A model generated the notes under the pieces. The model saw nothing but the letters and a program-made list of their open reading frames with translations, was not told the origin of the DNA and ran no database searches. A program made the translations under genes and the position numbers. Source: Verrucomicrobiota bacterium (lineage in GTDB: Bacteria; Verrucomicrobiota; Verrucomicrobiia; Limisphaerales; JACRJZ01). From it: a stretch of 64,000 nt of DNA. Positions within the stretch are counted from its first letter, which is position 1, and each line of letters opens with the position of its first letter. The stretch spans positions 1 through 64,000 of the forward strand of contig JACRJZ010000145.1 of NCBI GenBank assembly GCA_016219875.1. The letters are read 5' to 3'. Below are positions 24,305 to 31,657 of this stretch, in pieces.

Positions 24305-24374
24305 CGCGGCGTGAACCGTAGTGCAGGCTGGTTGATGACTCCGGGTGGCTCACTGATTGCCTGTCACTGACCGC
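24305..24374 (-). promoter_or_regulatory. structured leader RNA C (pseudoknot candidate)
   Basis: P1 GCGG/CCGC; P2 AGTG-a-CAGGC with GCCTGCACT; P3 GTGAGCC with GGTTCAC (one G-U). The P2 outer pair is A-T here and G-C elsewhere, and an inner pair is C-G here and G-C or A-T elsewhere. The most diverged of the four leaders, yet every helix is kept. Confidence 0.65.
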
Positions 24375-24386
24375 TAGCTGGGTTTT

Positions 24387-24403
24387 AGCAGTGGCTGTGC
24401 CAA
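24387..24403 (-). promoter_or_regulatory. sigma-54 (-24/-12) promoter of prepilin copy C
   Basis: Minus strand TTGGCACAGCCACTGCT, close to the YTGGCACGRNNNTTGCW consensus, with invariant GG and GC 12 bases apart. The predicted start of transcription, about 12 bases downstream, falls at the first base of the structured leader. Confidence 0.75.
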
Positions 24404-24584
24404 GGGATGCCTCCAGACTCTCTGGGCCGGGCCAATCTGATGGTTCTGTTCGATTGCCGGCCTTTTCATGGCGATTCTCATGTTTGTGACCGGGCAAACG
24501 GCAGCCCACGTTCCCTGCACCGCGGCCAGCCTTGTCCCAATCCAATACTGGGAGCTTTGCGAGGTGTCCAGAGAGAGGCCGGCC

Positions 24585-24628
24585 TTGAAAACACGAAAGG
24601 CTTGAGGTCGTGCCTCAAGCCTTTCTGA
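24585..24628 (-). terminator. intrinsic terminator of prepilin copy B
   Basis: Minus strand: AGAAAGGCTTGAGGC and CCTCAAGCCTTTC form the stem, followed by GTGTTTTC. The other bases of the gap 24404-24584 show no gene. Confidence 0.75.
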
Positions 24629-24644
24629 CTATCTGATCAGCTGC

Positions 24645-24989
24645 TCAATAGGTGTGACCGCTCACATCGCACGTGGGTTTCGTGTCCACGGTGCCGATGG
24701 TGTAGGTGCCCGCAGCCGGACACGCGGGCTTGGTGCGGATGTAGAGCGTGGCACCAAAGAGATCACCGTCCGCGACGGAGTAGGAGCCGGCCTTTTTCGC
24801 TTCAAGCGCGAACGTGGCTTTGGCGCCGTCGATCTGTTTGAGGTTGGCGATGCACGCGCTCTTCTGTGAGGTCTGGCGGGCCTTGACGAAGTTCGGAATG
24901 GCGATGGCGGCGAGCAAGCCGATGATGGCCACGACGATCATGATTTCCACCAGGGTGAATCCCGATTTCCGGGACGAGTTGATCTGCAT
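24645..24989 (-). CDS. type IV prepilin-like protein, copy B
   Basis: 114 residues: leader MQINSSRKSG, then FTLVEIMIVVAIIGLLAAIA and NFVKARQTSQKSACIANLKQ. The globular part is DGAKATFALEAKK, DGDLFGATLYIRTKPACPAA, then DTKPTCDVSGHTY. The Glu at +5 and the three Cys positions match the paralogues. The middle segment (KAGSYSVA) differs from copies A and C, so this copy has diverged mainly in the exposed loop before DLFG. Own sigma-54 promoter, structured leader and terminator. Confidence 0.92.
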   Translation of the reverse strand: MQINSSRKSGFTLVEIMIVVAIIGLLAAIAIPNFVKARQTSQKSACIANLKQIDGAKATFALEAKKAGSYSVADGDLFGATLYIRTKPACPAAGTYTIGTVDTKPTCDVSGHTY

Positions 24990-25013
24990 AACTAGCTTTG
25001 CCTTTCTCTGAAA

Positions 25014-25088
25014 CGCGGCGTGAGCGTGGTGGAGGCGGGTTATGGATTATTTCAATCGGTGCTCACGGACTGCCTCTCACCGACCGCG
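25014..25088 (-). promoter_or_regulatory. structured leader RNA B (pseudoknot candidate)
   Basis: P1 CGCGG/CCGCG; P2 GGTG-a-GAGGC with GCCTCCACC; P3 CGTGAGC with GCTCACG. Linkers: TC before P2, AGTC before P3, AACCC before the 3' side of P2, and a single G between P3 and P1. Followed by AGAAAGGCAAAGCTAGTT and the ATG. Confidence 0.7.
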
Positions 25089-25099
25089 CTTCAAATCTT

Positions 25100-25116
25100 A
25101 GCAGAGGCGGTGCCAA
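25100..25116 (-). promoter_or_regulatory. sigma-54 (-24/-12) promoter of prepilin copy B
   Basis: Minus strand TTGGCACCGCCTCTGCT, two mismatches from the 14 specified consensus bases, GG and GC correctly spaced, ending 12 bases before the structured leader. Confidence 0.8.
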
Positions 25117-25242
25117 ACGACTCTGCCTGGTCCCGCCGGAGGCGAGGCCGTTAGCTCGGAAGGTCCAAGGCTGGTTGCGGCGCATGTTGAAAGAGCCTGG
25201 CTTGGCCTGGACGGAGGGACTGGGACTCCAGGAGACACCATC

Positions 25243-25285
25243 CCAAAAAGAGAAAGGCTTGAGGGTTCGCCTCAAGCCTCTGAAG
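25243..25285 (-). terminator. intrinsic terminator of prepilin copy A
   Basis: Minus strand: AGAGGCTTGAGGC and CCTCAAGCCTTTC stem, then TCTTTTTGGG. All four prepilin terminators share the GGCTTGAGG/CCTCAAGCC core or a close relative. Confidence 0.8.
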
Positions 25286-25299
25286 GGATGACGGTCGGC

Positions 25300-25644
25300 T
25301 TAGTAAGTGTGCTCGGTAATGGTGCAGGTGGGCTTCGAGTCCACAGCGTTGACGGCGTAGGTGCCGGCGGCCGGACAGGCGGGCTTGGAGCGGATGTAGG
25401 CCGTGGCGCCAAACAGATCGCTGTCAGCCGGGGTGTCGGAACTGGTCTTCTTGGCTTCCAGCGCCCAGGTCGCCTTGGCGCCATCGATCTGCTTGAGGTT
25501 GGCGATGCACGCGCTCTTCTGCGAGGCCTGACGGGCCTTGACGAAGTTCGGAATGGCGATGGCGGCGAGCAGGCCGATGATGGCCACAACGATCATGATT
25601 TCCACCAGGGTGAACCCAGACTTGCGGGACGTGTTTTTCTGCAT
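25300..25644 (-). CDS. type IV prepilin-like protein, copy A
   Basis: 114 residues: leader MQKNTSRKSG, then FTLVEIMIVVAIIGLLAAIA, NFVKARQASQKSACIANLKQ, DGAKATWALEAKKTSSDTPA, DSDLFGATAYIRSKPACPAA, DSKPTCTITEHTY. It is closest to copy C in the tail and to copy B in DLFGATxYIR, so the array may have exchanged segments. Exported by the type IV pilus or type II secretion machinery after prepilin-peptidase cleavage; no assembly genes are in this window. First gene of the array in the direction of transcription, with the best-conserved -12 element. Confidence 0.92.
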   Translation of the reverse strand: MQKNTSRKSGFTLVEIMIVVAIIGLLAAIAIPNFVKARQASQKSACIANLKQIDGAKATWALEAKKTSSDTPADSDLFGATAYIRSKPACPAAGTYAVNAVDSKPTCTITEHTY

Positions 25645-25668
25645 AACTAGCTTTGCCTTTCTGTTGAA

Positions 25669-25743
25669 CGCGGCGTGAGCTGGGTGAGGGCGGGTTTGTT
25701 ATCAGTTCGGATGGCGCTCACAGACTGCCCTTCACCGACCGCG
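25669..25743 (-). promoter_or_regulatory. structured leader RNA A (pseudoknot candidate)
   Basis: P1 CGCGG/CCGCG; P2 GGTG-a-AGGGC with GCCCTCACC; P3 GTGAGC with GCTCAC. The helix order P1-P2-P3-P2'-P3'-P1' makes P2 and P3 an H-type pseudoknot enclosed by P1. Shine-Dalgarno AAAGG begins about 11 bases after P1'. Confidence 0.7.
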
Positions 25744-25754
25744 CCTGTGGTTTT

Positions 25755-25771
25755 AGCAATGCCGATGCCAA
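25755..25771 (-). promoter_or_regulatory. sigma-54 (-24/-12) promoter of prepilin copy A
   Basis: Minus strand TTGGCATCGGCATTGCT: perfect TTGGCA and TTGCT with correct spacing. The predicted transcription start, about position 25744, is immediately before the leader's first helix. Confidence 0.8.
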
Positions 25772-26266
25772 AGGAACTGAGGTTGCCAGGTCTTTCTTCC
25801 TTCTCCTCATTTCCCCCATGAAACTGGTCTTTTCTGAGGCGAGGCAGAATCGTTTCAGGGCAACATGGAAAATCCTTCCCCGTCGCCTTGTCTTTGTTCA
25901 AGGCAGGGCTGTTGCTCAACAAGACAACCACCGCCAAAGAGACGGGCCGGAAAACCAGCCGCTCCGCCCAAGCCAGAAAAAACTTCCCCCGACGCGCCTC
26001 TCTCGCCTACATTTCGCCCGACCGAACACCCAAACGGACCAAACGGCCCGACACTGCGTAACGATATGTCTGGCGAGCTATGCGCCTCTGTTCTTCTATG
26101 CCTTGTACTCCCCGTTTGCCACCCCGCTTGGTGAACCCTGGTGAAACGGCGTGGGCTGGCCCATCCGAACGACGACCGCCCCAAGCGCGGCAGACGAAGG
26201 CGCTGTTCCAGCGCACCGAAGAGTCATCTCGGTCCACGGCTTCCGATGCAGAATCGCCCGGGCCTC
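25772..26266. other. gene-free stretch between the prepilin array and the ASPIC gene
   Basis: About 500 bases with several short open frames on both strands, none with a recognisable family, ribosome site or consistent codon use. Upstream activator sites for the divergent sigma-54 promoter could lie here, but no clear inverted site was recognised. Confidence 0.4.
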
Positions 26267-26340
26267 GCGGCGTCTCGGCAAAGCGCCGCCATGGTCAGAT
26301 ACCGGTCCAAATCGTGCGGCGCTCTGCCGAGCCGCCGCCG
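26267..26340. repeat. dispersed palindrome overlapping the 5' end of the ASPIC gene
   Basis: Left arm GCGGCGTCTCGGCAAAGCGC (26268 onward) and right arm GCGGCGCTCTGCCGAGCCGC (26315 onward) are imperfect inverted copies. The GTG candidate start codon of the gene (26314) is at the edge of the right arm, and the encoded peptide RRSAEPPPQ is repeat-derived. Confidence 0.65.
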
Positions 26341-29300
26341 CAGAGTTTTGCCATTGGCTCGCTGATCGGCTGTCTGCTCGCGGGCGCATGGCTTGCCCCA
26401 GAGTCCCTCGCCGCCTCCGCCTTGAAGTGGGAACAGCATCACGGCTCCCGCGTCGCCAGGCTGGCGGTGCCCGCGACGGGCCGCCCCGGCTTCACGTTGC
26501 TGACGCCGGGACAAAGCGGCGTCTTCTTCACCAACCAGCTTTCCTACGAACGCTCGCTCACGAACCAAAACCTCCTCAACGGGGCCGGTGTTTGCGCCGG
26601 TGACTTCGACGGCGACGGCTGGGTGGACGTTTACTTCTGCAACCTCGAAGGCGCGAACGGCCTGTTCCGAAATCTTGGCGATTGGAAGTTTCAGAACGTG
26701 ACGGCAGCCGCCGGCGCGGCCTGCGCCCATCAAGCCTCGCGCGGCAGCGCGTTTGCCGATGTCACCGGCGATGGCTGGCCGGACCTCATCGTCACGTCGT
26801 TGAGCGGACCAAACGCTTTGCTCGTGAACGATGGTCAGGGCCACTTCAAGGATCTCACGGCGGACGCCGGCTTGGTCCTGATGAAAGCCGGTTGCGAGAG
26901 CCTGGCGTTGGCCGACATCGACGGCAACGGTACCCTCGACCTCTACATCGCCAACAATGGTGACAACTCCGTCCTCCGCAGCGGTGGCTCGATCTCGGTC
27001 CGCATGGTCGGCGGCAAGCCCCAGGTCGTGGGCCGCGCGGCGCTCCGAATGAAGATCGTGGACGGACAACTCATGGAGTTTGGCGTGCCGGACGTGCTGT
27101 ATCTGAATGACGGCCAAGGCCGGTTCACCGCTGCTTCCTGGACCGACGGCACATTCCTGAGCGAAGACGGCCAGCCGCTCAAGGACGTGCCGCGCGATCT
27201 GGGCCTAACGGCGGCGTTCCGCGACCTCAATGGAGACGGCTTCCCCGATCTCTACGTCTGCAACGATTTTCAGACGCCCGACCGCATCTGGCTGAACGAC
27301 GGCCACGGTCGCTTCCGGGCCATGCCCGACCTCGCGCTCCGCACGACGCCGCACTTCTCCATGTGCCTCGATTTCGCCGACATCGACCGCGACGGCTTCG
27401 ACGACTTCATCTGCAACGACATGCTGAGCCGCTTCCATCGCCTGCGTATGACGCAAATCGGCGCGACCAACCCGACGGCGTCGCTCGTTGGCCTGCCGAT
27501 GGACCGACACCAGGAGCGCCGAAACGTGCTTCACCTGAACCGCGGCGACGGCACCTACGCCGAGATCGCGAATTTCGCTGATGTCGCCGCCTCCGACTGG
27601 ACTTGGTGCGTGGCGTTTCTCGATGTCGATCTGGACGGCCATGAGGACTTGCTGGCCGTCAACGGCCACGCCTACGACACGCAAGACCTCGACATGCACG
27701 ACCGCGAACCAACCGCGCCCGGCATGTCGCCCAACATGCGCGGCGGCAAAGATCTCAAAGACTACCCGGCGCTACTGACCCCGAACTTCCTCTTCCACAA
27801 CCGCCGCGACCGCACCTTCAAGGAGGTGGGCGCCGCGTGGGGCTTTAACTCCACCAACGTCTGCCACGGCCTCGCCCTCGCGGACTTCGACAATGACGGC
27901 GACCTGGACGTGGCGGTGAGTTGTCTCGGAGCGCCGCCGCTTCTCTATCGCAACGAATCCCCCGCCCCGCGCATCGCCGTGCGCCTGAAAGGCAAATCGC
28001 CCAACACCGCCGGCATCGGCGCCAAGATCACCGTGCGCGGCACGAGCGTCCCGACGCAGAGCCAGGAAATCCAGTGCGGCGGCCGCTACCTCTCCGGCGA
28101 CCAGCCCATGCGCGTTTTTGCCGCCGGTTCGCTCACGAACCAACTGGCCATCGAAGTGAAATGGCGGAGCGGACTCCGCAGCGTGATCCCCAATGCCGAG
28201 GCCAACTGCCTTTACGAAATCGACGAAGCCGCCGCGCAGCCGGCTCCCGCCGCCAATCTCAAATCTCGAATTTCAGATTTGAAATTGTCCGAGGACGTCA
28301 GCGATCGCCTCGCCCACAGCCACAGCGAATCCGCGTTCAACGATCTCGAACGCCAGCCGCTTCTGCCCAAGATGCTGAGCCGGTTTGGCCCCGGTGTCGC
28401 CTGGCACGATTTGGACGGTGATGGCCACGACGAACTGATTGTCGGAGCGGGGCGCGGCGGTTCTCTGGCCGTCTTCAGGACCGACGGCAAAGGCGGATTC
28501 ACGCGATGGGCCTCCCCGCTCTGGAACGCGCCCGCCCCGGACGATCTCACCGGCCTGGTGAGTTGGACGCCCGCCGCCGGACAGCGCGCGTTGTTAGCCG
28601 CAGTCTCGCGCTACGAAACCGACCCGGTCACCGCGCCCGCCGTGCTGCGATTCGACGCCGGAGCCAGCGCGCCTCAACCGGCTTTCGCCGCGGTGCCCGA
28701 CTTGCTTTCGCCCGGCCCGCTCGCGGTCGCGGACATCGACGGTGACGGCGATCTTGACCTCTTTGTCGGCGGGCGCGTAGCGCCGGGGCGTTATCCTGAG
28801 CCGGTGGCATCCAAGCTCTTCCGCAACGACGCCGGCAAGCTGGTTTCCGACGCAGCGAACAACGCGGTATTGAAGAACGCCGGCCTCGTCAGCGGCGCGG
28901 TCTTCAGCGACTTGGACGGCGACGGACTCCCCGAACTGATTCTGGCCTGCGAGTGGGGGCCGGTCCGCGTTTTCAAGAACACCGCCGGCACGTTCACCGA
29001 GATCACCGCGGCGCTCGGCCTCGACCAGTTCATCGGCTGGTGGAACGGCGTCACCACGGGCGACCTGGACGGCGATGGCCACCTTGACATCATCGCTTCG
29101 AACTGGGGCTTGAACAGTTCCTACCACCAGCCCACGCCACAGCAGCCGGCGCGGAGCTACTACGGCGATTTCGACGACAACGGCGTGGTGGACTTGGTGG
29201 AAGCGGAGACGGATTGGGAAACCGGACAGATCGTGCCCCGCCGCGATCTGGCCTTATTGAGCGTCGGCTGGCCGCTGTTGCGCACCCGCTTCGCCACGCA

Positions 29301-30033
29301 CCGGCAGTTCTCCGTCGCTGACATCAACACCGTGCTGGGCGACGCCGCGGCCAAGGCGAAACAAGTCCAGGCCACGACCCTCGCCTCAATGTTGTTCCTG
29401 AATCGCGGCGCACGCTTCGAAGCCAGACCGCTGCCGCCTGAAGCCCAGTTCGCGCCCGCCTTCGCGGTGTGCGTCGCGGACTTCGACGGCGATGGGCACG
29501 AGGACGTGTTTCTCAGCCAGAACTTTTTCTCCATGCGCCTGGAGGAGCCGCGCCTCGACGCGGGCCGTGGCTTGTGGCTGCGCGGCGATGGTGCGGGCCA
29601 ACTCACGCCCGTGCCCGGACAGATTTCCGGCGTGCTGGTTTACGGCGAACAGCGCGGCGCCGCGCTTGCGGACTTTGATGAAGACGGTCGCATCGACCTG
29701 GTGGTGTCCCAGAACAACGGCGCGACCAAGCTCTATCGCAACATGGGCGCGAAGCCCGGCCTCCGGGTCCGCCTGCAAGGCCCGCCGGCCAATCCCGCCG
29801 CCATCGGCGCGTGCGTGAGGCTCCTCTCAGGCGCGAAGCCTGGCGCGGCCCGCGAACTTCACGCCGGCTCCGGCTACTGGTCGCAAGACAGCCCCGTCCA
29901 AGTTCTCGCGGCAGCGGAGACGCCGACGAAACTTTGGGTCCGCTGGCCCGGCGGCAAGACGACCACGACTGAGTTGCCTTCAGGCGCGCGCTCGGTGGTG
30001 GTTGAAACCAGCGGCACCGTGTCATCCCGCTGA
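26314..30033 (+). CDS. secreted FG-GAP/VCBS repeat protein with two ASPIC/UnbV domains
   Basis: About 1,239 residues. Many calcium-loop repeats of FG-GAP/VCBS type (DFDGDGWVDVYF, DIDGNGTLDLYI, DLNGDGFPDLYV, DFDNDGDLDVAV, DLDGDGHLDIIA and others) form two propeller-like halves. Each half ends in an ASPIC/UnbV domain: RIAVRLKGKSPNTAGIGAKI at about 550 and LRVRLQGPPANPAAIGACVR at about 1150. A hydrophobic signal-like segment (FAIGSLIGCLLAGAWLAPES) follows the proposed GTG start. The frame is open back to 26080, but that part is repeat-like, so the true start is uncertain. The linker NLKSRISDLK near residue 650 comes from a heptamer repeat. Probably surface or periplasmic; this family is abundant in Limisphaerales with no settled function. 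Confidence 0.8.
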   Translation: MRRSAEPPPQSFAIGSLIGCLLAGAWLAPESLAASALKWEQHHGSRVARLAVPATGRPGFTLLTPGQSGVFFTNQLSYERSLTNQNLLNGAGVCAGDFDGDGWVDVYFCNLEGANGLFRNLGDWKFQNVTAAAGAACAHQASRGSAFADVTGDGWPDLIVTSLSGPNALLVNDGQGHFKDLTADAGLVLMKAGCESLALADIDGNGTLDLYIANNGDNSVLRSGGSISVRMVGGKPQVVGRAALRMKIVDGQLMEFGVPDVLYLNDGQGRFTAASWTDGTFLSEDGQPLKDVPRDLGLTAAFRDLNGDGFPDLYVCNDFQTPDRIWLNDGHGRFRAMPDLALRTTPHFSMCLDFADIDRDGFDDFICNDMLSRFHRLRMTQIGATNPTASLVGLPMDRHQERRNVLHLNRGDGTYAEIANFADVAASDWTWCVAFLDVDLDGHEDLLAVNGHAYDTQDLDMHDREPTAPGMSPNMRGGKDLKDYPALLTPNFLFHNRRDRTFKEVGAAWGFNSTNVCHGLALADFDNDGDLDVAVSCLGAPPLLYRNESPAPRIAVRLKGKSPNTAGIGAKITVRGTSVPTQSQEIQCGGRYLSGDQPMRVFAAGSLTNQLAIEVKWRSGLRSVIPNAEANCLYEIDEAAAQPAPAANLKSRISDLKLSEDVSDRLAHSHSESAFNDLERQPLLPKMLSRFGPGVAWHDLDGDGHDELIVGAGRGGSLAVFRTDGKGGFTRWASPLWNAPAPDDLTGLVSWTPAAGQRALLAAVSRYETDPVTAPAVLRFDAGASAPQPAFAAVPDLLSPGPLAVADIDGDGDLDLFVGGRVAPGRYPEPVASKLFRNDAGKLVSDAANNAVLKNAGLVSGAVFSDLDGDGLPELILACEWGPVRVFKNTAGTFTEITAALGLDQFIGWWNGVTTGDLDGDGHLDIIASNWGLNSSYHQPTPQQPARSYYGDFDDNGVVDLVEAETDWETGQIVPRRDLALLSVGWPLLRTRFATHRQFSVADINTVLGDAAAKAKQVQATTLASMLFLNRGARFEARPLPPEAQFAPAFAVCVADFDGDGHEDVFLSQNFFSMRLEEPRLDAGRGLWLRGDGAGQLTPVPGQISGVLVYGEQRGAALADFDEDGRIDLVVSQNNGATKLYRNMGAKPGLRVRLQGPPANPAAIGACVRLLSGAKPGAARELHAGSGYWSQDSPVQVLAAAETPTKLWVRWPGGKTTTTELPSGARSVVVETSGTVSSR
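28254..28288. repeat. heptamer tandem repeat inside the ASPIC gene
   Basis: Units CTCAAAT, CTCGAAT, TTCAGAT, TTGAAAT in direct tandem, AT-rich against a GC-rich gene. Encodes the linker between the two halves of the protein. Confidence 0.65.
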
Positions 30034-30073
30034 GTGAAGAGTCTCAATTGCGCGTTTGCTGCACAGCCCGCTC

Positions 30074-30404
30074 CGCCGCCGGCTGAGGGCAGCCGGCCTA
30101 CAAGCTCGCGACGCTCGCCCTGGTAGGCCGGGTCCCCTGACCCGGCGCTGGAGCACACGTCCCTGGCAACCGCGCACAACGGCTCTGCGTGCCTCTGAAA
30201 ACTTTCCTCAATCAAAGAATCGTGTCGCTGGGTCTGCTCCCGTTACCGCATGGACCGGTGCCGCCCCAACGCCGGCTGAGGGCAGCCGGCCTACAGGCTC
30301 ACGACGCTCACCCTTGTAGGCCGGGTCCCCTGACCCGGCGGGCGGGCCAGCCTTGAGCAGCGCAGCCTCATGTTGTAGGCCGGCTGCCCTCAGCCGGCGG
30401 CTGC
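30074..30404. repeat. REP (repetitive extragenic palindrome) cluster downstream of the RAYT
   Basis: Units of two forms: GCCGGCTGAGGGCAGCCGGC followed by CTACA, and TGTAGGCCGGGTCCCCTGAC followed by CCGGCG. Paired inverted units occur at 30074-30151 and 30269-30345 and a single inverted unit at 30373-30404. The last overlaps the 3' end of the transposase gene. Confidence 0.85.
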
Positions 30405-31147
30405 GTGCGGTAGCCAAGCGCTTCGTCTGCCTCCACGAGCAGCCCCGTTTCCAACAATGGCGGCGTGCCGGGAATCACACGCGGGCCACCGTCTTCCCCG
30501 TAAAAGATCTCTCCGCCGAAGGGCCATTGTTCGGGACGTTCCACCAAGCCGTAGCGAACGGGATTCAAGCACACGTATTCCCATTTGCGTTGTTCGCTTT
30601 CGGGTGTGCGGAATTTGTGATCGTGAAAGCCTTCCTGCCAGCGCCAGGTGCGTTTCAGGCGGGTGAAGGGGTGATCGGCGTCGCTGGACGTAGGCACGCC
30701 AGGTAAGGCAATCGGATCGCCGGGTGTGGGCACCCGGCCTACAACGGCGGGCGCGCGATCCTGTAGGCCCGGTGCCCCCACCGGGCGCTTTTGTGCCCCC
30801 ATCGGGCAGGGTTCACGACGTTCCAAGCCGCCCACCACGGCCTTCAGTGCCTTGATCCATTGACCGAGGCGAACCGCTTCGCGGCCTTGGTGGGCAATCA
30901 AGTGAAGATGGTCGGGCATCACCACGAAACGCCGCGGAAACCAACGGTAGCGCGTCGGGCTGTCGAGCAGAAAGACGGTCAGACGCTGGAACGTGGCGTC
31001 GTTGTCGAGGACGCGGGCACGGCCGTCCACGCAGAGAGTGAGGAGATAGGAAATGTTCCCATCGCGGTCGGGCCAGACGCGGTGCAGACGGCGCAGGCGT
31101 CGGGGCGGCGGTTCAACATCGATGTCGCGTGAGGGCGCATGGCCCAC
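30368..31147 (-). CDS. REP-associated tyrosine transposase (RAYT, Y1 HUH family)
   Basis: About 259 residues from the proposed GTG 31147. The Y1 transposase core is clear: YLLTLCVDGRARVLDNDATF, the HUH motif in FVVMPDHLHLIAH, WIKALKAVVGGLERR, RTWRWQEGFHDHKFRTPESE, and KWEYVCLNPVRYGLVERPEQ with the catalytic Tyr candidate in WEYVCLNPV. RAYTs nick and join single-stranded REP DNA. The frame is open to 31606, but that N-terminal part is translated REP sequence and is not counted. REP DNA also encodes about 35 residues in the middle (KRPVGAPGLQDRAPAVVGRV, between the alpha-helix and the DHPFTRLKR region) and the last dozen residues (PPAEGSRPTT). The gene is thus bounded and interrupted by its own target repeat; whether it is active is unclear. 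Confidence 0.83.
   Translation of the reverse strand: MGHAPSRDIDVEPPPRRLRRLHRVWPDRDGNISYLLTLCVDGRARVLDNDATFQRLTVFLLDSPTRYRWFPRRFVVMPDHLHLIAHQGREAVRLGQWIKALKAVVGGLERREPCPMGAQKRPVGAPGLQDRAPAVVGRVPTPGDPIALPGVPTSSDADHPFTRLKRTWRWQEGFHDHKFRTPESEQRKWEYVCLNPVRYGLVERPEQWPFGGEIFYGEDGGPRVIPGTPPLLETGLLVEADEALGYRTQPPAEGSRPTT
30717..30791. repeat. REP pair inside the RAYT coding sequence
   Basis: Two REP-like palindromes (GCCGGGTGTGGGCACCCGGC and GGCCCGGTGCCCCCACCGGG) with CCTAC/GTAGG ends, in frame within the transposase gene. Confidence 0.8.
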
Positions 31148-31149
31148 GG

Positions 31150-31530
31150 TCTTGTAGGCCGAGTCCCCTGACCCGGCGTTGGTGGTGACGTGCGATGCGC
31201 CGGCTGAGGGCAGCCGGCCTACAGGGTCGTGATGTTCTGGCATGTAGGCCGGATCCCCTGAAACGGCGTTCGCGGGCGCGCCACCAACCTCGCCGCGTGG
31301 GGGCACGCGGCCTACAGGGTCGCGATGTTCCGGCATGTAGGCCGGGTCCCCTGAAACGGCGTTGGCGGTGTCGTGGTGCGGTGCGCCGGCTGGGGGCAGC
31401 CGGCCTACAAGGTGGTGAGGCTCTGGCATACAGGTTCGCGATACTCTGACATGTAGGCCGGGTTCCCCGACCCGGCGTTGGCGGTGGCGTGGTGCGGTGC
31501 GCCGGCTGAGGGCAGCCGGCCTACAGGAGA
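31150..31530. repeat. REP cluster upstream of the RAYT
   Basis: At least eight REP arms between 31152 and 31527, alternating TGTAGGCCGGRTCCCCTGA and GCCGGCTGAGGGCAGCCGG forms, with spacers containing GTTGGCGGT and GTGATGTTCTGGCA. The remaining gap 31531-31657 shows no gene. Confidence 0.85.
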
Positions 31531-31657
31531 GCGGGCTTGGGGCGTTCCGTTTTTCATTCGTTTGGCTTTTTGGTCTTTCACCGCTCCACACCCGCTTCGC
31601 TGGCACGGCTCGCTCGTCCCTCGCTTCGCCAGCCTGCTCCGCGTTGGCTGTTTCTGC

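Noticed and set aside
23735..25743. GEMM-I or other known c-di-GMP riboswitch upstream of the prepilins
   Set aside because: The conserved GEMM receptor and tetraloop motifs were not found, and the helix order with crossing P2 and P3 differs. Kept as an unassigned structured leader.
26080..26313. N-terminal extension of the ASPIC protein
   Set aside because: The sequence is low-quality coding, contains a dispersed palindrome and lies before the only signal-like segment, so it was not included in the gene.
30074..31530. Possible CRISPR array
   Set aside because: Repeats are palindromic, alternate in orientation, vary in sequence and have no unique spacers of constant length; a RAYT gene is present instead of cas genes, so REP is the better reading.
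31148..31606. N-terminal extension of the RAYT protein
   Set aside because: It is translated REP sequence with repeating peptides (GDPAYMPEH) and not part of the Y1 domain.
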